Shown here in pieces: positions 26,744-35,748 of a stretch of DNA of 64,000 nucleotides. The stretch lies in NCBI GenBank assembly GCA_030149815.1, contig JASLHI010000007.1, positions 9,113 through 73,112 of the forward strand. The letters are read 5' to 3'. The position numbers and the translations under genes are program-made. Below the pieces are notes generated by a model, which worked only from the letters and a program-made list of their open reading frames with translations, did no database searches and had not been told where the DNA came from. Numbering within the stretch: the first letter of the stretch is position 1; each line of letters begins with the position of its first letter. The DNA comes from Aquirhabdus sp. GTDB lineage: Bacteria > Pseudomonadota > Gammaproteobacteria > Pseudomonadales > Moraxellaceae.

Positions 26744-27235
26744 TTAATTTACTTCATGATAATGAAGCATCTGTGAATAACCACTTTCCTCAATTCGTTT
26801 GGGATATTGGCTTTCATCAAGTAATAAATGCAAATGTTTCGAATAGCTAGACTGATTAAAACTAACTTGACACGATGCTCCATCAAAAAATACACGTAAA
26901 TGTTTTAAAACACTTGCGACTATTTTAGGATCGCATCGTATCGCAATCAGAATCAAATCCAACTGATCTGTGAGTTCACGATACATATTAACTACGAAAA
27001 CGTTTGTAGAAGAATTAGAACCTCTAAACACATGGATATCTCCAGCGCCCACTTCGGTGCTCTCAAAATAGAGGGAGTGTAAATTTTTAATATTGCAATG
27101 AATTCCCATTGCTATCAATGTTTGTTCTAACTCTACGTTTGCAATAAACTCATGATCAGTATCACCATACCAACTTATCAAGTCACACATTGAAACACAA
27201 AGAGAGAACTCACAAGCGGAAACAATAGATTCCAT
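26744..27235 (-). CDS. Hypothetical protein
   Basis: I do not recognise this 163-residue soluble protein. It has no signal peptide or membrane segment, five Cys residues and a mixed alpha/beta pattern; an S-adenosylmethionine-decarboxylase-like look (VFVVNMYRELTDQLDLILIAIRCDPKIVASVLKHLRVFFDGASC) is vague and unproven. It is convergent with the HicB-like copy 2 and upstream of rsmE on the same strand, 36 bases away. Its higher AT content fits the accessory patch around the toxin-antitoxin module. Confidence 0.5.
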   Translation of the reverse strand: MESIVSACEFSLCVSMCDLISWYGDTDHEFIANVELEQTLIAMGIHCNIKNLHSLYFESTEVGAGDIHVFRGSNSSTNVFVVNMYRELTDQLDLILIAIRCDPKIVASVLKHLRVFFDGASCQVSFNQSSYSKHLHLLLDESQYPKRIEESGYSQMLHYHEVN

Positions 27236-27271
27236 AATTAACGACCTAATATAAGCAATAAGAACGTATAT

Positions 27272-27991
27272 CTACCCCATTAACCGCCCTATCAACACAG
27301 GCACTGCCGTCTCCGTCCTTAAAATCCTTTGCCCTAAACTCACCGACTGACAACCACTTTTTTCCAATAAATCAATCTCAAATGGAATAAAACCACCTTC
27401 CGCACCCACCACAAGCACCGTTGGCGACGTCAACCCTATCGGTGCAACCTCAGTCGCATAAGGATGCGCGACAATCGCAGTTTTACCCTGAACCAGCGCA
27501 GGCAACTCATCCTCTACAAACGGACGAAAACGCTGCTTCAACTCAATCACAGGCGGAATCGTATCCCCCGCCTGCTCAAGCCCCAAGAGCACCAACTGCT
27601 CCAACTCATCAAACACCTGACTCTGCCAATAGCTCTTTTCCACACGACGACTATTCAACAAAATTAAACGTTCAACACCCAACGTCACAATATCCGCAAT
27701 CATCCGCCGTAGCGCAATCGGACGCGGCAATGCCAAAACCAATGTCAAAGGCAACTTCGCAGGTGGCAGCGTATCGAGAACAATCTGGGTAAGCGTAACC
27801 GCATCAGGCGTAACCTCTGCAATCTGAGCAATGCCTTTTAGACCGTGACGCACACCAACTTTAATCGAGTCCCCAACCGTCAAGTCTAAGGTCTGATGAA
27901 TATGCTTTAAACGACGAGAATCAGTAATGACTGCTTGCTGATCTTGTTGTTGGAGTTGAATATCTGTAGGTTCTAAAAGAAGTAAATTCAT
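27272..27991 (-). CDS. rsmE: 16S rRNA (uracil-1498-N3)-methyltransferase
   Basis: The 239-residue protein is an RsmE SPOUT methyltransferase that methylates N3 of U1498 in the decoding region. A PUA-like N-terminal domain (about 1-70) is followed by the knotted domain with LPRPIALRRMIADIVTLGVERLILLNSRRVEKSYW, then VLVVGAEGGFIPFEIDLLEKSGCQSVSLGQRILRTETAV, where GAEGGF and LGxRILRTETA form the AdoMet site. The start has no strong ribosome site. waaA lies 18 bases upstream, so the two are probably one transcript. Confidence 0.94.
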   Translation of the reverse strand: MNLLLLEPTDIQLQQQDQQAVITDSRRLKHIHQTLDLTVGDSIKVGVRHGLKGIAQIAEVTPDAVTLTQIVLDTLPPAKLPLTLVLALPRPIALRRMIADIVTLGVERLILLNSRRVEKSYWQSQVFDELEQLVLLGLEQAGDTIPPVIELKQRFRPFVEDELPALVQGKTAIVAHPYATEVAPIGLTSPTVLVVGAEGGFIPFEIDLLEKSGCQSVSLGQRILRTETAVPVLIGRLMG

Positions 27992-28009
27992 ATTTTTATT
28001 AGCTTAATC

Positions 28010-29302
28010 TTAATGCTTGTTACAAACTGACTTTAGCATATCATCCACCAGATCAAGCTGACGTTTGAGCGCGCCTTGATTTGCATGCATGACAGCTAAA
28101 GCTGCATTTGCTGCATCTTCATACTGAGATTCACTCAACAACCAATCCCGCCAGACTTGCATTACTGCACTGGCATCATGGACTTGCGCCAATGCGCCTG
28201 AATTTTTAAGTAACTCAACGATCTGCGCAAAGTTAAACGTATGCGACCCCATCACCACAGGTACGCCCAAACTTGCCGCCTCCAGCGGATTATGACCACC
28301 CGTTTCTGACAATGAACCACCGACAAAAGCCATTTTGGACAGCGCATACCACGTCCACATCTCGCCCATACTATCCGCAAGAAAAACCGTTGTTGTGCTA
28401 TTGCCCGCTTGATCCAGCGAACGTCGTGTATAACTAAAGCCTTGTTCTTCAATCAATGCCACCACCCGATCAAAACGCTCAGGATGACGCGGCGCAATGA
28501 TCAGCAATGCGCGAGGAAATTCGGCATGGAGGGCTTTAAACGCGGTCAGAATTTCAAGTTCTTCAGGCTCATGTGTACTCGCCGCGAACAGCACAGGACG
28601 ACCATCTAACTGCCAATCCAGTTTGAGTTTCTTTGCTAACTCCAGATTTACCATTGGCGCAGTGAGATCAAATTTTAGACTACCAGTTACCGTGACCTTG
28701 CTACCCGATGCGCCCAACCCGATAAAACGACTCGCCGTATCCTGATCTTGCGCAGCAATGCTTGTGAGATGTTCGAGCATCGGCTTGGTCAGACTACTAA
28801 ATTTTGCATAGCCTTTCGCTGACCGCTCGGAAAGACGAGCATTCATCAGCATCGATGGAATCTTGCGTTGATGCAAAATCGCCAGCAGATTCGGCCAAAT
28901 TTCCGTCTCGATGAGCAGTACCATACGTGGCTGATGAAGATCGATGAATTCATTCATCAATCGAGCCGTATCAATCGGTAGGAAATGTTGTTCAAGTTGA
29001 TTGTGTTGAATATCTTTGGCAAACAGCGCCTTAACGCGCGCTGCACCTGTCCGAGTAGTATTGGTCACCAACACAGGCAAGCCCATATTTAGAAGGTGTT
29101 GAATAATGGGTTGTGCGGCATTGGTTTCACCAACAGAAACCGCATGAATCCAAACTGGATTTTTTAATTTTGCGGCAGGGAGTTTGCCAAAGCGCTGTAC
29201 AACTTCAAGCTGATAATCAGGCTCGTGGCGCGAGCGCAGAAAAACGCGCAACCGATAAAGCTGCGCGATGATGGCGAGTAACAACGGATACCAAAAAGGC
29301 AT
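28010..29302 (-). CDS. waaA: 3-deoxy-D-manno-octulosonic acid (Kdo) transferase
   Basis: From the ATG at 29302 (GGAG eight bases upstream) the product has 430 residues. WaaA adds Kdo to lipid IVA on the cytoplasmic face of the inner membrane. It has an N-terminal anchor, then WIHAVSVGETNAAQPII with the catalytic Glu of GT30 enzymes, LLIETEIWPNLL, and the C-terminal nucleotide-sugar block FVGGSLSETGGHNPLEAASLGVPVVMGSH. It works upstream of the lipid A acyltransferase encoded at the left of the window. Confidence 0.94.
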   Translation of the reverse strand: MPFWYPLLLAIIAQLYRLRVFLRSRHEPDYQLEVVQRFGKLPAAKLKNPVWIHAVSVGETNAAQPIIQHLLNMGLPVLVTNTTRTGAARVKALFAKDIQHNQLEQHFLPIDTARLMNEFIDLHQPRMVLLIETEIWPNLLAILHQRKIPSMLMNARLSERSAKGYAKFSSLTKPMLEHLTSIAAQDQDTASRFIGLGASGSKVTVTGSLKFDLTAPMVNLELAKKLKLDWQLDGRPVLFAASTHEPEELEILTAFKALHAEFPRALLIIAPRHPERFDRVVALIEEQGFSYTRRSLDQAGNSTTTVFLADSMGEMWTWYALSKMAFVGGSLSETGGHNPLEAASLGVPVVMGSHTFNFAQIVELLKNSGALAQVHDASAVMQVWRDWLLSESQYEDAANAALAVMHANQGALKRQLDLVDDMLKSVCNKH

Positions 29303-29328
29303 CAAATTTGCTCCATGAAGTCAGAAAC

Positions 29329-30424
29329 TTACAGCCCCATCTTCAAACTAGCTTCAATAAACTTGTCCAAATCACCATCTAATACCGCGCCAGTATTCGA
29401 TGTTTCCACACTGGTACGCAAATCTTTAATGCGAGAATCATCAAGCACATACGAGCGAATCTGACTACCCCAGCCAATATCCGACTTGGTGGCTTCCAAT
29501 GCTTGCTGGGCTTCACTACGCTTTTGTAGTTCCAGTTCGTACAACTTCGCACGAAGCATTTTCCATGCACGATCACGGTTAGCATGTTGGCTACGTTCGT
29601 TCTGACACGCCACCACAGTATTCGTAGGAATATGCGTCAAACGTACCGCAGAGTCTGTTTTATTAATGTGCTGACCACCCGCACCTGACGCACGATAAGT
29701 ATCGGTACGCACATCAGCAGGATTAATATCAATTTCAATATCATCATCGATTTCTGGCGACACAAATACGGCAGAGAACGATGTATGACGACGATTACCT
29801 GAGTCAAATGGTGATTTACGCACTAAGCGATGCACACCAGTTTCAGTGCGCAACCAACCAAAGGCATATTCGCCTTCGACACGAATCGTCGCGCTCTTGA
29901 TGCCCGCGACCTCACCGTCTGATTCTTCCATGATTTCTGCTTTGAAACCATGACGTTCAATCCAGCGCAAGTACATACGCAGCAGCATTGACGCCCAGTC
30001 CTGTGCTTCCGTACCGCCCGAACCTGATTGAATATCCACGAAGCAGTTACACGCATCCGCTTCGCCACCAAACATACGGCGGAACTCAAGCTGACCGACT
30101 TCGGCTTCGGCTGCATCCAATTCGCGCGTCACATCAGCAAGCAACTCTTCTTCATCGGCTTCCACAGCCAAATCCAGCATTGCTTGTGCATCATCGACTT
30201 GCGTCGTAAGGTTATTGAGCACATTGACGACGCCTTCGAGCGCACCTTTTTCTTTCGACATCGCTTGCGCGCGCGCAGCATCATTCCAGATGGCTGGATC
30301 TTCTAGCTCGCGCAGAACTTCTTCTAAACGCTCAACTTTCAGATCATAGTCAAAGATACCCCCTAAGCGTGTTGCCGCGCTCAGTCAGGTCTTTAATGCG
30401 AAGGATATACGGGTTGATTTCCAC
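29329..30424 (-). CDS. prfB: Peptide chain release factor 2 (programmed +1 frameshift)
   Basis: RF2 recognises UGA and UAA. The gene is in two frames: codons 1-24 start at a GTG (30424) and read MEINPYILRIKDLTERGNTLRGYL, then reach an in-frame TGA (30352-30350). After a +1 shift the frame continues DYDLKVERLEEVLRELEDP to the stop at 29329, giving about 364 residues in total. The main part has the GGQ hydrolysis motif in RASGAGGQHINKTDSAVR and the recognition region around SPFDSGNRRHTSF. This is normal autoregulation, not a broken gene. Confidence 0.95.
30350..30364 (-). promoter_or_regulatory. prfB programmed +1 frameshift signal
   Basis: The minus strand reads AGGGGGTATCTTTGAC: an internal Shine-Dalgarno AGGGGG, then slippery CTT and the TGA stop followed by C. 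It matches the E. coli prfB signal as I recall it. Low RF2 causes slow UGA decoding and more frameshifting, so RF2 limits its own synthesis. Confidence 0.95.
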
Positions 30425-30541
30425 AGTTTTACTACTCTATAAAATATGAATCTTGAATTAGGGGGCGATTTTAATACAAACTGAAGCACAACGCTGTTTT
30501 TTTTGCCAATATCCATCAGAGCTTTATAGTTCATCAAAAAA

Positions 30542-31666
30542 TTAAACGCCAACCGCCTCAGCCAGCTTCATCTCAAACAACGCAGCCACCAAATCCGATT
30601 GGGTAATAATCCCCTCGACATGCTTACTTTCGTCCACGACCAACACATAGTGCTGACCTTCATCTGAGAAAAATTGCACCAAATCACCAATCGGCTGCTC
30701 CGCACCGACCATCGGTGCATGATGCGACATAATATCAATCACATTCTTCGCCCAATATTCCTCTAATGGATTAAGAATATGCGTTGAATCACCTCGTGGC
30801 ACGAGGAAATTCTGAATCGACAATAATCCTTGTAGCTGATTTTGCTCATTCACGACAGGCAACGCCATCATTTCCAATTCACGCAGCTTGTTCAACGCTT
30901 CGGTCAATGGCGTCGTTGGCTGTACCGTAATCAAATCCTTCGACATAATCGCAGCACAGCGCACATCACCAAACTGACGCTGGAATGAGTTCACTTTGGC
31001 TTGGTTAATCAGGTCTGCCAAATCGCTTTTATTAATGTCCAGCAGTTCGCCAAAACCACTTAGGGCTTTATCTAAGTCATTGCTCGTAAAACCCAAACGC
31101 TCGCTCGGTAATGGATCAGCCGTTCTTGCAGGCTTCGCCGCCTGATGCGGATAATGGTGACGCAGAGCATTATTAAAGATCAATGCTAAAAGTAATAAAA
31201 ATAAAGAATTGACCAAAACTGGCCAAATCACAAACTGATAGCCCAGCGCATGAATCGCAGGGCCACCCATGACCGCCGTCATCGCCACAGCACCGCTTGG
31301 CGGATGCAAACAGCGCAAGACGAACATCAAACCTATCGCCGTCGCGACCGCCACGGCCGCACCCAGCCCAAGATTAAATGCAAAATGTTGCGCGCAAAAA
31401 ACACCGACCACGCCTGCAACCAAATTACCGCCAATAATCGACCACGGCTGCGCGAGCGGACTGGCAGGCACTGCAAAAAGCAGCACGGCTGAAGCACCAA
31501 TCGGTGCAACAAACCAAAGGTTCACGTCGCCTAAAGCATAACGACTGAGCCACTCCGCAAAGATCAACCCAATCAACGCGCCCAAGCAGCTATAAAAAAT
31601 TTCACGCTTAGACACCGTCAAGGGAGGCGGAACAAAGGAGCGTAGCCAATTTGAAAACGCGGTCAC
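30542..31666 (-). CDS. HPP-family membrane protein with tandem CBS domains
   Basis: The 374-residue protein starts at a GTG (31666) with CAGGTAA upstream. The N-terminal half has an HPP-type domain of four hydrophobic segments (about 20-45, 52-70, 78-118, 135-165) with FVAPIGASAVLLFAVPASPLAQPW and CLHPPSGAVAMTAVMGG, the His-Pro-Pro signature. The C-terminal half has two CBS domains (about 245-300 and 315-370), which usually sense adenine nucleotides. HPP proteins have been linked to nitrite transport in plastids; the bacterial substrate is unknown. Confidence 0.87.
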   Translation of the reverse strand: MTAFSNWLRSFVPPPLTVSKREIFYSCLGALIGLIFAEWLSRYALGDVNLWFVAPIGASAVLLFAVPASPLAQPWSIIGGNLVAGVVGVFCAQHFAFNLGLGAAVAVATAIGLMFVLRCLHPPSGAVAMTAVMGGPAIHALGYQFVIWPVLVNSLFLLLLALIFNNALRHHYPHQAAKPARTADPLPSERLGFTSNDLDKALSGFGELLDINKSDLADLINQAKVNSFQRQFGDVRCAAIMSKDLITVQPTTPLTEALNKLRELEMMALPVVNEQNQLQGLLSIQNFLVPRGDSTHILNPLEEYWAKNVIDIMSHHAPMVGAEQPIGDLVQFFSDEGQHYVLVVDESKHVEGIITQSDLVAALFEMKLAEAVGV

Positions 31667-31691
31667 GATTTACCTGCTATCTTGTTTTGGT

Positions 31692-33422
31692 TTATATCGG
31701 CGCCAACCATATTACTTTTAGCTGCACACGTCGTTCACCACGAAACTCATTAATATCGAGCTGATATGCCATTTGCACACGCTCGCTTTCCGTTGGCCAC
31801 ACATCGAGATCCACATTAAAAGCGATTGCTTCCAACCAATTACCACCTTCGATGTGCCTTAGAGTCAGCTTCAAATGTTTTTCTTTCAGAATTCGCTGCT
31901 CAAGGATTTCAAATTCACCATCAAACACAGGCGGCGGAAAAGCTTGTCCCCACGGATCTCCTTCCTGCAACTGACTAGCAAGCTGCAGCGAAAAATCATC
32001 AGCATCCAGCGCGCCATCCGTCCACAACACAGGCTCAAACAAAGCCGCATCATGCTCAGCAATGACTGCGGTAAACGCATCAGCAAACGCCTGAAAATTC
32101 GCGGCTGGCAAAGTCAGACCGGCTGCCATCGCATGACCACCAAAATGACTGATCAACTCAGGATGCGCTTCCGCCACGCGCTCAATCGCATCACGGATAT
32201 GTACGCCAGCAATCGAACGCGCTGAACCTTTTAAGGTTTCACAAGAATCATCGCTCGGCGCAAACACAATGCTGGGGCGATTAAACTGCTCTTTCAGACG
32301 TCCTGCCACGATCCCAATCACGCCTTGGTGCCAACTGGATTCATACAACACTATTGCGGGTGGAATAACATCTTCAAAAAGCTGTCGATCTTGCAATAAC
32401 GCCAAGGCTTCAGACTTCATCCCCGCTTCAACTGTCCGTCGGGTTTGATTCAATTGCTCTAATTGTTCTGCTAAATCGCGCGCCGTTGCCGCATCTTCAG
32501 CAAGCAAACACTCAATGCCAATCCGCATACTATCCATACGCCCTGCGGCATTGATACGCGGCCCTAGGACAAAGCCTAAATCTTGCGACGTTAGCCCTTT
32601 ACGATCACGTTTAGCGATTTCCAGTAATGCTAATAAACCATGGCGGCATTGCCCACTCTTTATTCGCGCCAAGCCTTGCGACACTAAAATTCGGTTATTG
32701 GCATCGAGTGGTGCAACGTCAGCAACCGTGCCAAGTGCAACGAGATCAAGCCAATCCGTCAGTTTTGCAGTTGGTTTGCCTTGCGATTTACGCAGCGTCG
32801 CGAGGGCTGCAAGCACGTAAAACGCCACACCAACACCAGCCAACGCTTTACTGGCAAAGGTACAACCTTGCTGATTCGGATTCACCACGGCTTGAGCAGG
32901 TGGGGCACCTTTAGTCGTGAGATGATGATCAGTAATGATGACGACAACATTTGCCGCTTGCGCAGCCGCAACACCTTCATGACTAGAAATGCCATTATCC
33001 ACGGTAATAATCAAATCAGGCGAATAATCAGCAAGCGCCAAAGCCACAATCTCAGGCGTCAGCCCGTAACCATATTTAAAACGATCAGGCACGAGAAAGT
33101 TAACGTTCGCGCCCATTTTGCCCAGTGCGAGCATCATCAGCGCCGTACTGGTTGCACCATCGGCGTCAAAGTCACCAATAATCAGAATACGCTGAGCAGT
33201 ATCAATGGCCTGATTGATCTGTTGAATAGCCGAATTTAAACCCAGCAAATCTTGCGCGGGTAAAAGTCGGGCAAGTTTGAGCTCCAGCTCATCGACATGC
33301 TGAACGCCACGCGCAGCATACAGACGTGCCAAAACCTGCGGTAAAGCCGCAAAGCTCGCAGGAATGGAAGGTAAAGGGCGCTGCTTTAAAAACAGAGAGT
33401 TTAAAATAAGTGATTGAGTCAT
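31692..33422 (-). CDS. recJ: Single-stranded-DNA-specific exonuclease RecJ
   Basis: From the ATG at 33422 the protein has 576 residues, normal for RecJ, a 5'-3' ssDNA exonuclease in recombination and mismatch repair. DHH-family motifs are visible: IIGDFDADGATSTALM near 84-98, VDNGISSHEG, the eponymous DHH in IITDHHLTTKGAPPAQAVVNPNQ near 160-165, and the DHHA1 block SHFGGHAMAAGLTL near 430. A C-terminal OB domain follows. The frame opens eight codons earlier, but MTQSLILNSLF fits the family better. Upstream lies the His-rich protein cluster on the same strand. Confidence 0.94.
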   Translation of the reverse strand: MTQSLILNSLFLKQRPLPSIPASFAALPQVLARLYAARGVQHVDELELKLARLLPAQDLLGLNSAIQQINQAIDTAQRILIIGDFDADGATSTALMMLALGKMGANVNFLVPDRFKYGYGLTPEIVALALADYSPDLIITVDNGISSHEGVAAAQAANVVVIITDHHLTTKGAPPAQAVVNPNQQGCTFASKALAGVGVAFYVLAALATLRKSQGKPTAKLTDWLDLVALGTVADVAPLDANNRILVSQGLARIKSGQCRHGLLALLEIAKRDRKGLTSQDLGFVLGPRINAAGRMDSMRIGIECLLAEDAATARDLAEQLEQLNQTRRTVEAGMKSEALALLQDRQLFEDVIPPAIVLYESSWHQGVIGIVAGRLKEQFNRPSIVFAPSDDSCETLKGSARSIAGVHIRDAIERVAEAHPELISHFGGHAMAAGLTLPAANFQAFADAFTAVIAEHDAALFEPVLWTDGALDADDFSLQLASQLQEGDPWGQAFPPPVFDGEFEILEQRILKEKHLKLTLRHIEGGNWLEAIAFNVDLDVWPTESERVQMAYQLDINEFRGERRVQLKVIWLAPI

Positions 33423-33499
33423 GCGTGAATTATGACAACTTTCCACGCATGACGCACCATCATAGCGCTAAGGATTTAGCGATTTCAGCTCAGCGGCAG

Positions 33500-34165
33500 T
33501 TAGTCAGCGCGATGATGCTTGTGGTGATGCTTTGGCGCTGTTTTCACAACGTGATGCTTTTCTGCACGATGTTTTGTTGCCGCAACATGCGTCGCCGCAC
33601 GATGATGCTTCGTATGTGCAGGTTGTTGCTCTGGTTTTGATTTGGCTTGATTCGAAGTTTCTGGTTTGGCAACTGCGTCTTTTTTGATCGGTTGATGCTG
33701 TAAAGCTAATTCCGCATCATGGGCTTGCTGACTATCAAACTTTGTTGGTGCCACTTTAGGGGTGACTACACGTGGTACATCTGCTTTTGTCTGATGAGAA
33801 GTCGCTTCTTTTTTGGCAGACGGTTTCACAGCATGATGTTTAGCAGACTCAGCCTTCACATGTTCAACTTTTGCATGCGCTATTTTTTCATGTTTTTTGG
33901 CTGCGGTGTGATGCTCATGTTTTTGAGCAGCGTGTTTTTCTGATTTTTTGACAACATGTTTTTCGACAGCATGATGCTTTTGATGATGCGATGTCTCTTT
34001 TTCAGGAGATAATTTTTTTTCTGGTGAACTTTCAGCTTTTGCGGCTGGATGCTCTTGCAAATAACGCTCACGAACGCTCATTGCATTGCTTTGAGACATC
34101 GCGGACAACAGAGCTACGCTCAATAATGCCTGCGGTATCCATCCTAACTGCTTGAACTGTCTCAC
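33500..34165 (-). CDS. Secreted His/Lys/Ala-rich protein
   Basis: The likely start is GTG at 34165: a perfect AAGGAGGTGA lies just before it, inside what would be codons 4-6 if translation began at the ATG at 34186. The 221-residue product has a signal peptide ending near QSNA, then a low-complexity body rich in His, Lys, Ala, Glu and Gln with many HH, KHH and KH units and no Cys. The composition suggests periplasmic or surface binding of divalent metal, or polyanion binding, but no known domain was recognised. It is the last of three adjacent His-rich secreted proteins and is separated from the others by a terminator. Confidence 0.65.
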   Translation of the reverse strand: MRQFKQLGWIPQALLSVALLSAMSQSNAMSVRERYLQEHPAAKAESSPEKKLSPEKETSHHQKHHAVEKHVVKKSEKHAAQKHEHHTAAKKHEKIAHAKVEHVKAESAKHHAVKPSAKKEATSHQTKADVPRVVTPKVAPTKFDSQQAHDAELALQHQPIKKDAVAKPETSNQAKSKPEQQPAHTKHHRAATHVAATKHRAEKHHVVKTAPKHHHKHHRAD

Positions 34166-34269
34166 ATTCACCTCCTTTTTCATCATCTATGCATGGTTGC
34201 TTAAAAATAAGTCTGTGTAATTATGACAAAGTATCATGACAACATGAAAGCTGTTCATGCAAAACTTAT

Positions 34270-34302
34270 AAAAATACCGCCTCATATTGAAGCGGTATTT
34301 TT
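34270..34302 (-). terminator. Rho-independent terminator inside the His-rich cluster
   Basis: AAAAATACCGC and GCGGTATTTTT form an 11-bp stem around eleven bases. On the minus strand it follows the 61-residue His-rich gene, so the downstream 221-residue gene needs its own promoter. Confidence 0.8.
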
Positions 34303-34326
34303 AACAACGTACCTGATAAGTATGTA

Positions 34327-34512
34327 TTAGCGATAGTAGCCATGGTGATGATGGTGGTGGCGATGATGATGATCGTGATGGAAATGATGTGGGTGATATT
34401 GATGATAGCGGTGGTGACGATGCCACGGATCTGCAGATGCAGTTGTAGAAAATAACGCCAATATTGCAGTCATTGCAATACTTCCAGTCAATACTTTAAT
34501 TTTGCTATTCAT
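34327..34512 (-). CDS. Small secreted His-rich protein (61 residues)
   Basis: GGAG lies eight bases before the ATG. A signal peptide ends at about TASA (24-27); the mature part of about 34 residues is more than half His, with Tyr, Arg, Pro and Asp between, and contains a run of six His. There is no Cys or Met ligand. Such a peptide would bind Ni, Zn, Cu or Co strongly in the periplasm. The N-terminus MNSKIKVLTGSI is nearly the same as that of the next gene upstream (MNSKFRILTGTV), so the two are paralogues. Confidence 0.7.
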   Translation of the reverse strand: MNSKIKVLTGSIAMTAILALFSTTASADPWHRHHRYHQYHPHHFHHDHHHRHHHHHHGYYR

Positions 34513-34550
34513 GGCTTCAACTCCAATTTCTGATTAGAAATAATCGATGA

Positions 34551-34715
34551 TTAACGGCGATAATGATGGTGATGCGGATGAACAACTACATGATGATGGT
34601 GCGGCACCATCACACGATGGTGATGGTAGGGTGCAGCCGAAGCTGATGTAGACGCGACAGTCATCACGGTGGCAACCACAACAGTGCCTGTAAGAATTCT
34701 AAATTTACTGTTCAT
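34551..34715 (-). CDS. Small secreted His-rich protein (54 residues)
   Basis: The ATG at 34715 has GGAGGG five bases upstream, a strong ribosome site, and is preferred over the frame's first codon at 34736. A signal peptide ends near SASA; the mature part of about 27 residues carries HHH and HHHH clusters separated by Val, Pro and Arg. It is the first gene of the His-rich group and paralogous to the 61-residue gene 38 bases downstream, so they probably share a transcript. Confidence 0.7.
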   Translation of the reverse strand: MNSKFRILTGTVVVATVMTVASTSASAAPYHHHRVMVPHHHHVVVHPHHHHYRR

Positions 34716-34947
34716 GTGTACCCTCCGAAAGGCCAAAATTCATAATACGCCTGATTAAGCAGGTGTATTTACAATACATCTGCGATCATGAACAACTCAA
34801 CTATTTTGCTTCGAGATATAACCTCATTAACAAGAACACTAAACGGAAAAATTTAGATTCAAATTATTATTTTTAATGAATAAATTAATATTTCATTATT
34901 TATCGTTTATATAAATTACTTAAAAAACTACAGCGCACATACACGTT

Positions 34948-34962
34948 CTGCACAGTGTGCAG
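34948..34962. promoter_or_regulatory. Dyad CTGCACAGTGTGCAG upstream of the His-rich genes
   Basis: A perfect 7+7 inverted repeat around one base lies in the 279-bp gap between pdxH and the His-rich cluster. The size suits a dimeric repressor site. The rest of the gap (34840-34920) is very AT-rich and would suit a promoter for the His-rich genes. No regulator gene is adjacent, so its role is unproven. Confidence 0.35.
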
Positions 34963-34994
34963 CAGCATATGCCGCCGCCGACTATGTCTATCCA

Positions 34995-35684
34995 TTAAGG
35001 CATGAGCCGCTCAATGACCCATTGTTTTTCGCCATTTGAATTTGAATCTGATAGGCGATATTGCAAGCGATCATGCAAACGGCTTTGACGACCTTGCCAA
35101 AACTCAAACAAATCGGGAACCAAACGATAACCACCCCAATACTCTGGTTTTGGCACCACTGAACCGTCAGGATATTGTTCATTGAGTTCAGCAAATCGCT
35201 GTTCCAGCTCATTACGATCCGCGATCACGCCACTTTGTGGAATACTGGCGCATGCCGCAAGCTGGCTTTTATGTGGGCGTTTATGAAAATAGTTCGTTGA
35301 ATCTGCTTCTGATATCTTTTCTACACGACCTGAAATACGAACTTGCTGCTCTAATTCCGCCCAAAAGAATAACAGCTCCGCACACGGATTTTCCGCCAAA
35401 TCCTCGCCTTTATGACTATCGTAATTGCTGTAAAAAACAGCTCCACACTCATCAAATTGACGCAGCAACACAATACGTGCGCTTGGACGACCTGCACGAC
35501 TTGCCGTCGCCAAAGTCATCGCGTAAGGTTCTTGTACCTGACAATCCAGCGCATGCTGCAACCATAGATTAAATTGTCGGAACGGATTAGCATCCACATC
35601 CTCACGCCGTAACTGACCTTTTTCATATGATTGACGCAATGATGCCAAGTCACTCAAATGGGTGAGTTTCGTTAAATCAGTCAT
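34995..35684 (-). CDS. pdxH: Pyridoxine/pyridoxamine 5'-phosphate oxidase
   Basis: The 229-residue FMN enzyme makes pyridoxal 5'-phosphate. Family features in order: DANPFRQFNLWLQHAL, AMTLATASRAGRPSARIVLLRQFDECGAVFYSNYDSHKGEDL, the FMN-contact block RVEKISEADSTNYFHKRPHKSQLAACAS, EYWGGYRLVPDLFEFWQGRQSRLHDR, and the C-terminal ERLMP. Length is normal. It stands alone on the minus strand after glmM. Confidence 0.95.
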   Translation of the reverse strand: MTDLTKLTHLSDLASLRQSYEKGQLRREDVDANPFRQFNLWLQHALDCQVQEPYAMTLATASRAGRPSARIVLLRQFDECGAVFYSNYDSHKGEDLAENPCAELLFFWAELEQQVRISGRVEKISEADSTNYFHKRPHKSQLAACASIPQSGVIADRNELEQRFAELNEQYPDGSVVPKPEYWGGYRLVPDLFEFWQGRQSRLHDRLQYRLSDSNSNGEKQWVIERLMP

Positions 35685-35748
35685 TGCATCACTCTCTCAA
35701 CAGTTATCAAAAGCATGAACGTCATCAAGCAAAATCGAACACCAAAAA

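Noticed and set aside
29329..30261. Apparent truncated prfB needing correction, as if a pseudogene
   Set aside because: The missing N-terminus lies upstream in another frame joined by a standard RF2 frameshift signal, so the gene is intact.
32781..33239. 152-residue open frame antisense to recJ
   Set aside because: Shadow of the recJ DHH region; composition not protein-like.
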